DNA from: Rhytidiadelphus loreus
Lineage: Eukaryota > Streptophyta > Bryopsida > Hypnales > Hylocomiaceae
Direction: 5' to 3'
Length of the DNA stretch: 64,000 bases
Assembly: GCA_947034895.1 (NCBI GenBank)
Contig: OX344762.1
Span: 12,405,501-12,469,500 of the forward strand
Positions within the stretch are counted from its first letter, which is position 1; the number at the start of each line of letters is the position of its first letter. The notes beneath the pieces were generated by a model that did not search any database, was not told the origin of the DNA, and saw nothing but the letters and a program-made list of their open reading frames with translations. This document shows, piece after piece, positions 34,233-46,605 of this stretch. The position numbers and the translations under genes were made by a program.

Positions 34233-37093
34233 CCAACTATCAAAAAAAGAAACTAATTTTGACATTTATTGGCCAAAATGAAAAATTTGGAATTTTGCTC
34301 CTCAACTTTATGATTTAGTGTGATGAGTCTAAAGAGGTCTTACAAAAAGAAGGGATACATTATTTATTGTAAACTTAAGTAGGATTCAAGCAAGATTTTA
34401 AATTTAATTTATATTAGGCAACCATTTTTACTCGAGTGACAAGGATATTTATATTTATAGACATGTTAGGATGAAACATGCAAATTGTAGATAAAGGGTT
34501 ATTTAATAATCCAAAATTGAATATATATACATCCCAAAATTTTGTGTTGATATAACCATTTCATCAATTGTAAAATATAAGATTTGTAGCCAAAGATTCG
34601 ATTGAAATTTAATTATAATCTCTTATGAGCAATGTTTTAATTTTTTCTTAATAATAAATTCACGTGAGTTTGGTAGTCTTTAGTTTAACCCCCAAGTGCT
34701 TGAGTGACTATTATATGGTTGCTACCCAACAATGGGCAGCATTGGAGGGCAAAAAATAAAAATTCAAGTTTTTTTGGTGCAAACTAGATTGGGTTATCTT
34801 TCAATTTTTGTATTCTAAACTAAGATTGCTATGGTTAAACATAAATTAAAAGGGAAATAGCACAAATAGTTAGCATAATTTGTCTACTATTGAAAAATCT
34901 ACTATTTGGAATCAATAACACTTTTGACCAATCAAAAAAATTCAAATGCTAAAAATAGAAATTGTATTTTTGGTAAATTTTTGAAGTTATATCTTCAAAT
35001 TTTATTTTAAAAGAATCTATAAATAGTTATATAATTTTGACCATAGAGATGCTTTCAACTTTTCATGCTTCACATTTATCATCTTTGATGCAAACTTCAA
35101 AAAAATTATAGAACTTATATTTTACAATACTTTTGTGATTTGTCTAAACTCTTTGGGCTTTTAGGGGGGTCATTGTATGTAAAATTTGAATTTCAGCATA
35201 ATTATGGAAAATCAAATTAAAGAAAGAAAGAAAATTAAGTATTTTTGGACATTCAAAATATCAATAGATGCAAATTTCACAATAACTAATTATAACATCT
35301 ACAATGCAAATATTGATTTTTTAAAATTTTGTATGCAATAATAATTTATTTAATCTAATACTAATATAAATAAAATAACTTATAAAATGAATTGACTTCT
35401 TCATGAATAATGAACTTTCACTTCAAAGCGTCACATCTATTCATTACACGTTATATACTACAACAAAATCTCTTCTAATGTGAACCAACAAACAATTATT
35501 GTATATTGTTGAAAAACTTGTTTTACAAGGCAAATAATTGATCCACAAGATATCAAATATCAATAAATGGGACAAAATTTAACATAACAATGAAGAATGA
35601 TGCAACAATGCTTGCCAAATACAATTAAATTGAAGGATTAAAAGCACACAATCTATTTGATATTCAAATCATAGACTAAGCTAGGAGAGCTTGATTGATG
35701 CTCTTGGATTTGTATTTCTCTCAAAAACAATCCATTACATTGATTTCTAATTGAAATTGCATAATAAATGGAGCAAAAGGATCTCAACTAATAGAGGAAG
35801 TTGCAAATCTACATTCAACAATCAAAATATAGAAGACATGAAATAATCTTTACAAATGTGCAATGAACAAGCTCCTTGTTGGAATTGTTATTGTACTTTT
35901 CTTTGCAATAACATCATTCATCAATAGCACCCAAAAATAATAATAAAGAATTGCAATGACATTAATATACACATCAAAGCTTGAAAGCTTGTGTTGAATA
36001 CATAAAATTAAGAATTTATTAACTATGCTATTTAGATATCAATAGCAAGAACTATTCTTAATGTTTTTTCTTGTAGGTAGATTCAATATTAATCACAACT
36101 CCACCATTAATTCTTTTTAGGATATGATATACATTTTAATAGATTCAATGCTAATTCTAACACCATATATATAAGTTTAACTTAAGATGGATAGACTAAC
36201 ATACTATTTAGTAAAAGGTCATTTATAATGTTGAGCTTATATTTACTCAAATACTTCAATCTCCTCTTCTTCAATGGTAAATTCAAGGTATACAATTCAA
36301 CAGAAAATTCATTCATGTATATATTGATACAACTAAATTTCATTTTTTAACGAAAATTGTTCAAAAGCTATACAATTATTTGAGGAAATATTTGGCAATA
36401 GATTGCTCCTTTCTTGGTGAATGAAATCACAAAATTGCTACAAACCTTATGATAATATCACTCTTTCTTGGAATGAATGTACATTATCTTTCATGAATAA
36501 TAAATGAATTATCATGTATATATTTGCAAAATTCATTCATGCCTAGGATGTAAATAAACTAGCAGTAAGGAGATTCTAAAGCTTCAAGTTATAATTCGAG
36601 AGCTTGGTTCCAAAGGCCCATATTCACACCCCATATGGGCTTTAAAACCATATTCTTGGAATATATCTTGATGCCTTAAGTTCTTCATTCTACCACACTA
36701 ATTTGATCTATAAGTGCATGCTACAAAATGAATTCATGTAAGGCTGCAACATTTTACAAGGGAGGAATATTTTTACCAATGATATATATGACAATCCTTC
36801 ATCATGAATTGCACTAGTACACCTACAAAGTGTAAAAATACTCCTCCCCTATAAAAAGTTATAACTATATGTAAGTTCATTTTGGACAAATCGGTGTACT
36901 GGTGCCTTCATCACATCACTTCACTACATGAATTCTTTTTGTACTGCCCAAAATAGATGAACTGAGAAACCATGATGATTGGCATTAAATCATGGGTGAC
37001 ATTAGATAGAACAATTTTGTAGAGACTAAAGTTTATGTTTATTTTAACAAGAGTCCGAAGATGCACTTCAATCACCAAGAATGTAAGAACAGA
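34233..37093. other. Gene-free, very AT-rich stretch
   Basis: No open frames of note. TTAACCCCCAAGTGCTTGAG at 34685 and cttttaggggggtc near 35,160-35,172 could be the ends of another decayed element of about 490 bp, but the right TTAA is missing. The remainder shows no repeats or RNA folds that I can support. Confidence 0.5.
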
Positions 37094-37179
37094 TTACTGA
37101 ATGCCATTCGAATCAAGTCCAAAATCATGAATGTGAACCTCAATTTTTGCAAAAGGAACTGTATTCTGTTTTCTAGAAT

Positions 37180-37291
37180 TTGGAAGCAAATGTGGAATAG
37201 AAGTACCTGATCGATCAATGCAGTGAGCCACACTAGAAGTATCTACAATCTTAGGACACCGACGGATTCCAGTGGAGGGCTTGCGCTGCAA
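37180..37291. repeat. Diverged duplicate of the 5' end of the kelch-type gene
   Basis: This segment aligns with 37495-37610 in the same orientation. Shared blocks are gtacctgat / gttcctgta, gagccaca-agaag, atcttagga / atcttggga, ccgacg and tccagtgga / tccactgga. It lacks the downstream coding region. Read on the minus strand it is open for 65 codons between an acceptor-like ttgcag and a TAA, but matches nothing known. The relation suggests a local tandem duplication that overlaps the start of the gene at 37542. Confidence 0.6.
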
Positions 37292-37541
37292 TCATAGAAA
37301 AATTTCTGAAGATGGTAAGGGAATTTGGGGCAATCAAGCAAGGATCTGGAGAAACGATTCAAACGCCTAGCTAGAATGTAAGAGAACATGCAGTGTACAG
37401 TAGGACATTACATTCAAATCACGTACTAGAATTTGTAGGCGAACTGTCTGAGGCAAACGCTGAATTGCAGTCCGCAAAGGATTTTCTGTACTGTTGCTAG
37501 GAATTGGAGCTAGGATTTGGACGTTCCTGTATATCGTTGCC

Positions 37542-39107
37542 ATGAGCCACAACAGAAGCGTTGAGATCTTGGGACCGACGTTCCACTGGAACGGGCAAAC
37601 CTCCGAAGACAAGGCCGAGGTCTTTCAATCGTGTTTAGACAGTCCCTCATCCTTGCGGGCTGGATGGGAGCAATGGCGAGGTCGAGCACAACACAACATC
37701 ATGGATTGGAACCCTGGAATGTACCTCCCCGGGAGCGAGCATCTGCGTCTCTACTGCACGTACTTCCCCCTCATCGTCAACCGCGGTAACAACCGCAAGC
37801 TCGTCGTCTTCAACTCCAACCGCATCCTGCAATCTGCGCCCATCATCTCCATAGCGCCTCGCGAGTGGATGAACATGCCCGCCCTGGATTTTCTCCCGTC
37901 GGGAGTGGACGACGTCATTGCCGGCGCTGCAGGTCTCTTGATCGTCAATGGCGGCATTCGGCCGAAGTGCCGAAACCCTGACATCAAAGAAATCCCGCCA
38001 CCGGAACCAGATCCCGCTGCACCTCCGTCATCGCCACCAGCAGAAGGTGAAGCAGAGCGCAAGCCTACGTACGAAGAGTTTCCCGAGCAATCAATACTCG
38101 TGGCTTGCAATCCCCTGCAACGCGACTACCACCTATTTCCCCCACTTGCCCACTTCAAAATGCACAACAAGACCGCCAAAATGGTGCTCACAGACGAGCC
38201 AGCCGAAGTCGGCGATTGGCGGTCGCTGCGTCCAAACCGGCGCCACCCTGACTACAAGCTCTACGTCCTCGGGTCGGAGGTCGTCGAGTCCGGCACAATG
38301 GAAGCAAACACCTCGGAAGTCACGCTCTTCACATACGATTCTCGCGTGGATGCTTGGGTTTCCTGCTCCAGCATTCGCGACGTTCGCCTCCCTCCCCATG
38401 GGCGCACCGACATCGCCATAGTTGGCGACGGGCTCTACTTCGGCGGCCAAGAGCGAACCGATCAATCCATTCGCCGCAAAGGCGGCAAAGCGGAGAGCAC
38501 CTGGTGCAACAAGATTTTCTACTTCGAAATTTCCTTGTCGCGATGGAACAAGATCAGCTTCACAACCCCGGATCTCCGTAAAGGCACAAATTACATGAAT
38601 CCGTTGAATTGTCAAGCGCCGCGAGTGATGCAGTGTCGGGTGAATGGCGCGATTTACATCGCCACTCGGTCGCTAGAGAAGCCCAACAGGATTCCAGTCT
38701 GGGAGCTTGAAATCTACAGCAAATTGCCCACGGGGAGGTTCAAGTACGTGACGCAATTGCCGCACGAGTACTTTTATGTCATATTTGGGAGGATCGAGTC
38801 GCACAAAACGTGGGATTGCTCCGCGGGAAGGAATTACCTGGCGTTCGTGCCGGCGTACAATGAGACGATGCCGGAGGTTTGTATATATGATGTTGTGAAG
38901 GAGACGTGGAACTTCTCACGGCGACCGGTTGAGAGTGGGAAGATGGCGAAGTATCGGCTTGCGAGAGCAGAGTGGACGCCGTACTTCGCTTCGCCGAGGC
39001 CGGTCTTGCGAGACATGCGGCGAGAATGCGCTTGCCTCGATCGATTGAACCCCGTCGTGCTCAATCCTGTGCATTGGTCGGAGAAACCAGTGGTGCCAAT
39101 GCCCTGA
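37542..39107 (+). CDS. Kelch / galactose-oxidase-like protein of the F-box-associated type, lacking an F-box
   Basis: A single uninterrupted frame of 521 codons, much richer in GC than its surroundings. The body follows the layout of plant F-box/kelch proteins: a segment ending LDFLPSGVDDV and AGAAGLLIVNGG, then CNPLQRDYHLFPPL, a YKLYVLGSEVV strand, VTLFTYDSRVDAWVSC, VGDGLYFGG, IFYFEISLSRWNKI, a late VCIYDVVKETWNFS and a C-terminal FASPRP region. A proline/glutamate linker (PPPEPDPAAPPSSPP) interrupts the first repeats. No F-box consensus occurs before them, and no upstream exon carrying one is visible. The ATG at 37542 is the first in frame; the frame continues upstream without ATG to a TGA at 37461. 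The neighbouring F-box gene at 49730 shares the architecture. It may be an F-box gene that lost its N-terminus, a retained kelch protein, or a recent pseudogene. The function is not known; SCF-type substrate binding is inference. Confidence 0.8.
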   Translation: MSHNRSVEILGPTFHWNGQTSEDKAEVFQSCLDSPSSLRAGWEQWRGRAQHNIMDWNPGMYLPGSEHLRLYCTYFPLIVNRGNNRKLVVFNSNRILQSAPIISIAPREWMNMPALDFLPSGVDDVIAGAAGLLIVNGGIRPKCRNPDIKEIPPPEPDPAAPPSSPPAEGEAERKPTYEEFPEQSILVACNPLQRDYHLFPPLAHFKMHNKTAKMVLTDEPAEVGDWRSLRPNRRHPDYKLYVLGSEVVESGTMEANTSEVTLFTYDSRVDAWVSCSSIRDVRLPPHGRTDIAIVGDGLYFGGQERTDQSIRRKGGKAESTWCNKIFYFEISLSRWNKISFTTPDLRKGTNYMNPLNCQAPRVMQCRVNGAIYIATRSLEKPNRIPVWELEIYSKLPTGRFKYVTQLPHEYFYVIFGRIESHKTWDCSAGRNYLAFVPAYNETMPEVCIYDVVKETWNFSRRPVESGKMAKYRLARAEWTPYFASPRPVLRDMRRECACLDRLNPVVLNPVHWSEKPVVPMP

Positions 39108-39125
39108 GTGCAATTAGGGTTGCAA

Positions 39126-39152
39126 AGGGTTTAGGGTTTAGGGTTTAACCCT
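39126..39152. repeat. Short telomere-type repeat (TTTAGGG)3
   Basis: Three plant telomere units lie about 20 bases after the stop codon of the kelch-type gene, closing with aaccct. This is a short interstitial array and probably lies in the 3' untranslated region. Confidence 0.85.
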
Positions 39153-42100
39153 TGGTGGTGGACTTCAATCAGGCGTTGCAATCTTGAATCTCAAAGCAGA
39201 GCACGAGTGTGGTGACCCACCCTTCTACAGTAAGCACTGAAATGGATATTCATGAGTGTGTGTGTGTCACGATTCAATAATTCTCCGCCAATTTTTCTAG
39301 AAAGATGAATAGAAGTCGCAATTCACACGCTTTCATTCATGTTTTGTGGATTCTCTTAGAAATCAGTTACTACTCGGAGTATAAAATTATACTCTTGGAG
39401 TATAAATTTTGAAGTTAGAATGTGGGATTGCTCTGAGAGTGTCCCCACCTTGTAATGTCACCATTTTTACAATGAAAATTCCAATATGTAACTCTTGTAC
39501 CGGTATAAGAAAATGGTCTTTAGACGGGGTGGTATTGTCACGTCCACCCAAATTTCATGTTAGAATCGCATTGTTCAGAGCTTTTCTGGAAGTAAGAGCT
39601 GACAATGAAATGAGTTGATCGCAGCAAACAATGTAATTCGATTTCCTTGTCTGTTCCAAATTTCAGAGTTCTGATTTCAATACCCTGCGTCCCATATCTC
39701 ATCAGCACATTTTCGACGAACATTCAAGTTTCAATTTTTTTTTTTTTGTGTGTGTGTGTGTGTGTAAACAAACAAGGAAATCAAATTACATGGATTGCTG
39801 TTTGCTACGGTTTCAATCCCTCGTATCAGAAGATGTATTAGAAGCCGATTTTCAGTAATTTCCATCAATGAATCACTGAACACGATTTGTTGAAAACTCA
39901 CCAAACAGCTGAGTTTGATATTTCACATGACCAAACTCGGCACAACATGTGAAATATTATGCCGAGGATTCCGGTGTTCGGGTTTGAATTAGAAGTTGGA
40001 GCCAGGAGCCAACCTTACAGAGAAACTGAACAGAACTGGATCGTAGTTTGAAGCAAAATTCAATCTAGAGCTTCGAATTTAGATGAAAGACCCTGAATCT
40101 ATGTGGGTGAGTTTCGAATTGGGAATTTCTTAACATCTGAGCTCTGGCATTAATCATCTTCAGTGAGGTGTCAAGGCCATAGGGACCATTAAAGTCAGGT
40201 TGAGAGTGCTTGCAATGCATGGAGTCCATTTGCAGTTAGTCGTTGGATAAGGAGAGGCATGTTATTTTCCATACCATAAGATTGTTTTAGCGTAATGGTG
40301 TCTTTCTTTTGATCATGATTGAACAGGATCCAAGCATTGAGGTTATTGTCATGTCTGGTTACGACGTTACATGAAAGTGTAGTCTTCACGATTTCCCGGA
40401 GATACTCCTGTGGCTCCGCGTATTATGTGGATATCTTAACGAGGCTCCAATTTCATGTCTCCTAGTCAATAACATTAGGGGTTTCAGAGTACAAACTTCT
40501 TGTTCTTACAAGTGGGCATTTCGCAAATGCATCGTAAAGACTTATTATTGCGCTTGCTCAAAATGGAAAGATACATGCAGTAGAAGTTGCAAGCCCTAAT
40601 AACCCGGCTTTGCAATCCATGTAAGCATGCATCCTTTACATAGAAAATCAAACCCCCCAAATTCTTACATGACTGGTCCAAGATTGGCTGTCTTTTGAAC
40701 TTGAATATTATTAAGCATTCTTCTACTCCAATATGTCGCTCCAATTAGCTTTTGCACCCTTATCAATGAAATTAAAGATAGCAATTCATACAAATTTTAG
40801 CTAAACATTTGATGAAATCAGAATGAGCAAGATGGATTCGGATCCCTGGGTGCAGCAGATAGCCAGTAATGAATGTTGTGATTGTCTCACATACAAACAC
40901 TTCAAATTTATCTCGAAGAAAGGTTTGAGGTGGCTTCGTTCAGGATATTTCACTTGTTTGACAGTCTAATTTCACCAAATGCATAGAACAACCGGTGGTT
41001 CACATTTCAATACATTTGGTGAACAACCACTGAGAGTAAAAGTCCCTCAGTATGGCCCGCGGTGGCATCTCGGTCCTTCCAAAAAATGATATGCGAAGAG
41101 GTTACAGGTACACACTCAGTCACCACTCACCAGTTTCTGGTGGTGATAACGGCATCATCGATCTCTCTTTATTGTCAGGTGAATTTTTCTCATCACTTGC
41201 AGTAAGTCCTTCACCCTCTACTTCCTGTGAGCACAAGTTGATGATGAATGGTGCCTGGAAGTGCTTGACTATAAATATGCCACTGCTTATGGCACTATCG
41301 ACAATTGGATGAGGAGAGCTAGATGCTCACAAACTATGATGAAAGGCGTAGTGGACCAGAAATGAAATCGGACAAGTCATGAGTTCCTTGTCTAGCATAT
41401 AGTAAGTCAAGAAGCAGACGTTGTGCACGTCAAAACAAATATTATATTTCCTAGAATTCGTCTTTCCATAACCTTAGCAGTTGGAGGTGCCTAAGTCATT
41501 TTGTGGTCCTGCATGCTCGCAAGTCTCTGTCATCATAAACGTGCGACCAGTTCATATCTTTTGACTCACGGCGTCCTTGCACAATTGATAGACGCAATCC
41601 AAAACCACTTGGTTTATAACGACTCCACTGAACCTAGAAGTGGGAAGATTGGCAGGTGAGATGATGCTAAAGGACAGAACCTCAAGTTTTTAAAATGATT
41701 GATCTTTTGTGAGAAATATAATACCGACGGGCTCAATTTTATATCACCAGAATCAATGAAGAGCATTACTCGTGTTGGGTAAAAAAGAACAAAAAAGAAT
41801 TGAACAAAGGAAAGGGCCCCTATAAGCCGCTCAAAAGTACTAAAGAAAACATGACGCTAAGGGGTTCAGACTACAGCTGCTAACTGCATAGATTTACTGT
41901 GACTCAGAGCTCGCGTCAATGAGAAGGCAAGAGTTTTTGTTCAATAAAACTATCAGTAGCCAGCTAATCCCTAAAGTTGTTCTCATGTTTTTCAGCAGTT
42001 TTGGTTTAGGTCATACTTACTGTACAGTATGAAGATCACTTTTCTGTTGAATTTAATTTATTTTTTGACTACCGCATGTTCTTTACTGATTCAAGTGACC

Positions 42101-43198
42101 TTGAATTTCACTCCATCTGATTTTCCTTTTTTAACAATAGAACCGACGGAATCGTTCACTTTACAATCTTCAGTCCTTGCTTTGTTTCCAACTTTTGGAT
42201 TGATTCCATTCAGAAAAAGGACCTCGAAGAAGACGTCCCTCGTAGTTTGGGTGCAAGTCAAGGATGACTTTGTTTCGTCGACTGATATATGGTGACTAAT
42301 CTGAAGGTGTGCAGTCTTGAATGACGCTCCTCTCTTGGCATGGCATCTGGTTAATGCACGAGTTAATACAGTCTCCAGTTGATTGCACAGCAACGGGAAT
42401 CCACATGCACGAGATTCCATTGCATACCAAATACAGACAGATCCAGTAAGGAATTTTATCACATCCTACTGCAAATTAAGCTAGCAATGAAATACGTTTT
42501 CTGTGTGATGATTGTGGATCAGTGAGGTCGCAGATTGACAATCCCAGTCACCAGATTAAAACAATCCTGTCTATCAAATGCTGTGAAATTAGGGCTCAAC
42601 AAAACATACCCTAAAACCCCTAATTGAGCACTCGGACATGGCATGCAAATAACGAAATCCCCAACAGTTGCCACTGAACCCATTCCACTTTGCACAGCAA
42701 AGTGGAGCTCCATTTGAACACGTGAAACCTCCTCAAACCAAGTATAGGTATTCTCCACGCATGTGAGAGTATGCCAAAGCCTCCATTTTGCTTGACTTGC
42801 TCTGACTTTGCTCTAAAATAACTCGCATAGACGTTAACAACGGATTTGAGGTACGGTGGGACATAAATTGCAGGGGAAACGTGTCTTCCAGGACCAGTTC
42901 GTCTTCTTGGAACCCGTACGAAAAGCTCCAGTCTCACGTTCTGCGTGTAAGCGTACGCTGGCCCAAGTGCAACACAGACCACACCATACCTTCCCAAACA
43001 AGCAATCCCAAACCACATGCACAAGCAGACTCTTCCCATAAAAACAAGAAAAACAAGAAAAAAACATGTGCAGCACCTCCGATCCAACCAAGCCAACCAC
43101 CCCCGCCACCCCAATCCCCAGTACGCTATTACCCCCTTTCCAAAGTCCACACAACCGGGACCCATCCATACTCTCCCATCTCCGTCCTGTCCCATCTG
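39153..43198. other. Gene-free stretch
   Basis: I inspected small frames at 41052-41312 (86 codons, plus), 42029-42295 (88 codons, plus, with a hydrophobic N-terminus) and 42091-42462 (123 codons, minus). None resembles a known family, and the last two overlap on opposite strands. At 41708-41855 lies the second copy of the repeat in SQS intron 1. The remainder shows no element ends or RNA genes that I can support. Confidence 0.45.
39735..39764. repeat. (T)13(GT)n microsatellite
   Basis: A run of 13 T is followed by about eight GT dinucleotides. A second short GT run occurs at about 39,257-39,267. Confidence 0.9.
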
Positions 43199-43229
43199 TA
43201 AACCCTAAACCCTAAAAAACCCTAAAAAA
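43199..43229. promoter_or_regulatory. Telo-box cluster (AAACCCTA)
   Basis: taaaccctaaaccctaaaa is followed by two aaccctaaaaa motifs. Telo-boxes of this kind are common near plant transcription starts. No gene with a clear start is found on either side, so a regulatory role is only suggested. A related accctaaaacccctaa lies at about 42,607. Confidence 0.4.
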
Positions 43230-43513
43230 CTAAAATCGGCAGCTGCTTCCAAAATAGCAGTCGGGTGGCTGCACGAAAAGAAGCCCTTTTCGGATTGTCT
43301 GGAATGCACCATCTCGAATTCCCTGGTGCATATCATATCCATGTCTGTGTGTGCAGCCACTGGCAAATGCACAGCACACCCGTCTCGCACTGTAGAGCTC
43401 GCTCCCTGGGACCCAAGCCAGGTGCCTTTCACAGCAGATGCTTCGGGAGTGCCGTGTCAAGTAGAAAGTGTCAAGCAGATGAGGAGATTCCCAAAGAATG
43501 CCAGCCCGGAATT

Positions 43514-43536
43514 GGGGGGGGGGGGGGGGGGGGGGG
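43514..43536 (+). repeat. Homopolymer of about 23 G
   Basis: This is an uninterrupted G run between cggaatt and ctcatgg. It is able to form G-quadruplex structures, and its length is likely unstable both biologically and in sequencing. Confidence 0.9.
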
Positions 43537-45389
43537 CTCATGGACCCATGACCAGCCCTTTTCAGATTGCACCATTTCAAAATATATGTCTACTTTTTGC
43601 CAGATAAAAGTAAATTTCTTTTTGTCAAAAAAAAGTTTAATTTCTATTTAAAATGTGGACAAATTTGGATGAAAAACTACGTGAATGTGATTGACAGTGA
43701 ATGCATCACCAAATTTGGGTAGAGATAGATGAATGTAGAATTACAATGCATCACCAAATTGCCATCTTGGCACTTTCTCAGAAAGTAGAAATAATAAATA
43801 AATAAATAAAGGGTTGCCCACGACTGAGCCCAATACTGTAGGTCAATAGAATATTATGTGGCTTTTTAATGCACTGGATGGATACACCTGGATTCCTTCG
43901 AGGGGGGTGACGGGGAGCCTCCGTGGCAGAGATCCAAGCACACGTCATCAAAATGGTAGGCTGGGGTGATAAGCGAAGTTAACAGGGAGCTCCTGATGAT
44001 GATTACCGGTATATGGAATGAGGGAATGTGGACTGGAAGTGGGGTTAGTTGCCAAGTGGAGAGATTTCACGTTGACATGTGGAAGTGCAGAGTCAAACAG
44101 AGTATGAGACAGACCCAAAAATAGCTAAACTACTATGATTTATCTTAGTGATAGTAATTTACCAAAATCATATTATTTTAGGTTTGAAATATTTATTGTA
44201 TTTGACCAATTTAAAAATAAATAAAAAATTGAAGGTGAGACTAATTTTTTAGGTGATATTAATCCCCCACCCTCCACATACACACTACAAGGACATATTA
44301 TCAATTTAGTTTCCGCAATTTCTTTTGGAAGTGATACTAATTTTTACTCTTTGTATTCTACTAAACTTTGTGTAAACTTAGACGTGTTTTGCATTAGTAT
44401 TATAACATACGTTCTATTATTATTATTAAATTGTTCTATTTATTTTGGATAATGTTGGCAAGGAAAGAGGGTTCTAGATTCTCTTTGCTTGCTTTAGCTT
44501 TCATGTTTTATGTTTCAAAGGTACAAATTTTAGGATAAAATCTCTTGGAATTACCTTTGCAATAAGATCACAATTAGGTGTTGTTATTGCATTTTTCTTA
44601 TGGGAAAATGTAAAAGTTGGATGTCTACAAGGTTTTTGTTTTGAGCAACAATTCACTCAAAGCAATACAATGTTATTTTGACAAAATGTTTGGCTTGAGA
44701 TTCCTTGATTCTTGTTCCCAATGTATGAAATTGTTGAGTTGCTACAAAAAGTTGGAATGATATGAGTCTTTAGGAAGAATCTACATACCTCTAGATGAAT
44801 AATTGTCTTTTCATCTATGTTTTCAACCATGGCCATTAGTGTAAGTAGATTCATCAATATATTCGGATTGAAGATTGCAATCTGCATTGTACATGGTAAA
44901 TTATATGAATACTTGTATGATTAAAAAAACATATAGACTTGGGTGATGGTCCAACTTGATCCTTATTGGTTTGTATTTGCCAATGAGGCAGGTTCCTTTT
45001 GCATTTTTGAAAATGGCCTCCCTTCTAGTGAATAAAATTGTCTTGTATATCTCCTTAGCCAACCTCAATCCTTGCATTAACTAATAATCCCTCCCAACGA
45101 TCTAGAGAGGAATAATATCTTTCCAATATAGAGAGGTCTTTTGTTTGGTTATATACAATGTTATGCATGTGATACAAAACGCTTGTTGCCACCTAATGTC
45201 AAGAGCTAAGATCTTCTTTGAATAGATATTCATTTTCATTATTTTTGTAGAGATTTGAGTAGTACCTTAGAGCATCTTCAATGAAGCGGTAGTATCCATT
45301 CCAACCACAATATATTCCATATAAGGACAGTAGAACAAACCATTATAGTCAAAAGAGGCGTTCCAGATACTTAGGGAATGATCCACTGG
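43537..45389. other. Gene-free stretch
   Basis: It contains an AATA/AAAT microsatellite at 43790-43810 and otherwise AT-rich sequence without supported genes or element ends. Confidence 0.5.
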
Positions 45390-45905
45390 AGATTTTTTTT
45401 CAATAAATGAGATTTGGGCCACAATTGCTTACTAGAACATTTCATCATTGGGATTGACAAATCTAGATTTTACTCCAAAGTTATTAGTGATGTAGGTTTC
45501 TCATTCATCATGTATTACCTTCTACTTAGTAATTTATTTTAAGATGAATATGAAATTAGTTTCTATTAAATTATTTTCATGTGTTTCATCCTAATTTCCA
45601 ACATGCAAACTAAATTACACAAGTGATGGGGCACACATTCTTTTTCCTAAAAACATTGAAAGACAAAACTTCACCTTTAGGAAAATCTAGATAAAATTGT
45701 ATTTTGAAGTTTAGGCATTATAATCTTGCAATTAGTAGGGGTTTGCATTTTGAAATTTTGGGAAGATATATTCTAATTCGCTTACAAAAAGATCATGCAG
45801 TTGAATTTATAAAAGAATACAAAATGAAGATTTTAGCTTTACTTTGCCAAAGAATATTTTGAAGCTTGTTTTGGCTTCTAAACATCAAAGGACTTTAGGG
45901 ATTAA
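45390..45905 (-). mobile_element. TTAA element, right-hand part
   Basis: It carries the E-family interior in the orientation of E1: acttgctagaacaatctcac-like (here acttactagaacatttcatc) with cattgggatt, then tacttctacttag. It ends gactttagggaTTAA. The left terminus is lost. It serves as the uninterrupted comparison for the insertions at 32678-32906 and 33258-34220. Confidence 0.55.
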
Positions 45906-46340
45906 CTTGATTAGTGAAGTTTCAATTTGAGTTTTTGGTATGAAAATATACACTTTTGTATTGACTTGCTTTCAACATTGCATCAGTATTTGTACTAAGT
46001 TTTGCATATGTTATGTGTATTGAATCAATATTGAATCAATATTGAATCTTGAGAGGTGAAATTTTTTCTAATATAAAGTAAGTAGCCCCATTATAAACTG
46101 CACCCTAATTTAGAACTCTACTTTTACATCCAATTGAGTTTTGTTTCCTCCTTTGGGCCTACAATGAGAAGCTATATGTTTTTTTGATTTGAGTACCTGT
46201 AATGTATTATTTTTTTTTCAAAAATGAGTTGAAAAAATTATATGTGAAATAAATCCTAGTTTTACTTTCTTTTGCAAAAAAATTTGAGTCCAATACCTAT
46301 ATTTATGTGCATTGACCAAACAACCACAAAGGGCTTCCTA

Positions 46341-46605
46341 CATTAGATGTGATTTCCCTACGAAACTAGCTGAAACTGGCCGTTTGCGAGCTTTGTTGAC
46401 CTAGCTGAGTGACTGCCACGTCGTTTTTTTTCAAAAAAAATAAAAAATAAAAAATAAAACTTTTGTTTTTCATTTTAAGAACTTTTATTTTTTTTTAATT
46501 TTGAAAAATAAATAAATCTGGCATCCATGTTCAATGGGGCCCTAGGGGAACAGAGCTGGGAATAGCCTTGAAACGGCCCTCCAACCCCCCGGATCCCATC
46601 TAATG
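46341..46605. mobile_element. CATTAG-terminal element (265 bp)
   Basis: The ends are CATTAGATGTGATTTCC and the inverse of CATTAGATGGGATCC. Next to the right end is a GC-rich block (ccctccaaccccccggatcc) and a partial hairpin with the caatggggccctagggg side. The interior holds gactgccacgtcg and long A/T runs, paralleling 8905-9252 and the hairpin at 10784-10863. No target duplication is evident. Confidence 0.7.

Noticed and set aside
34685..35175. Possible further TTAA element
   Set aside because: The left end fits, but the right end lacks TTAA and the terminal repeat match is weak.
37094..37291. Minus-strand 65-codon exon-like frame with an acceptor-like ttgcag
   Set aside because: No recognised product and no further exons; better explained as a duplicate of the neighbouring gene's 5' region read backwards.
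42029..42295. Small protein with a hydrophobic N-terminus on the plus strand
   Set aside because: Only 88 codons, overlapped by a longer open frame on the other strand, no homology recognised.
42620..43195. 191-codon open frame on the minus strand, rich in Gly, Trp and Cys
   Set aside because: Composition follows from C-rich plus-strand sequence; several overlapping frames on both strands are equally open, and nothing resembles a protein family.
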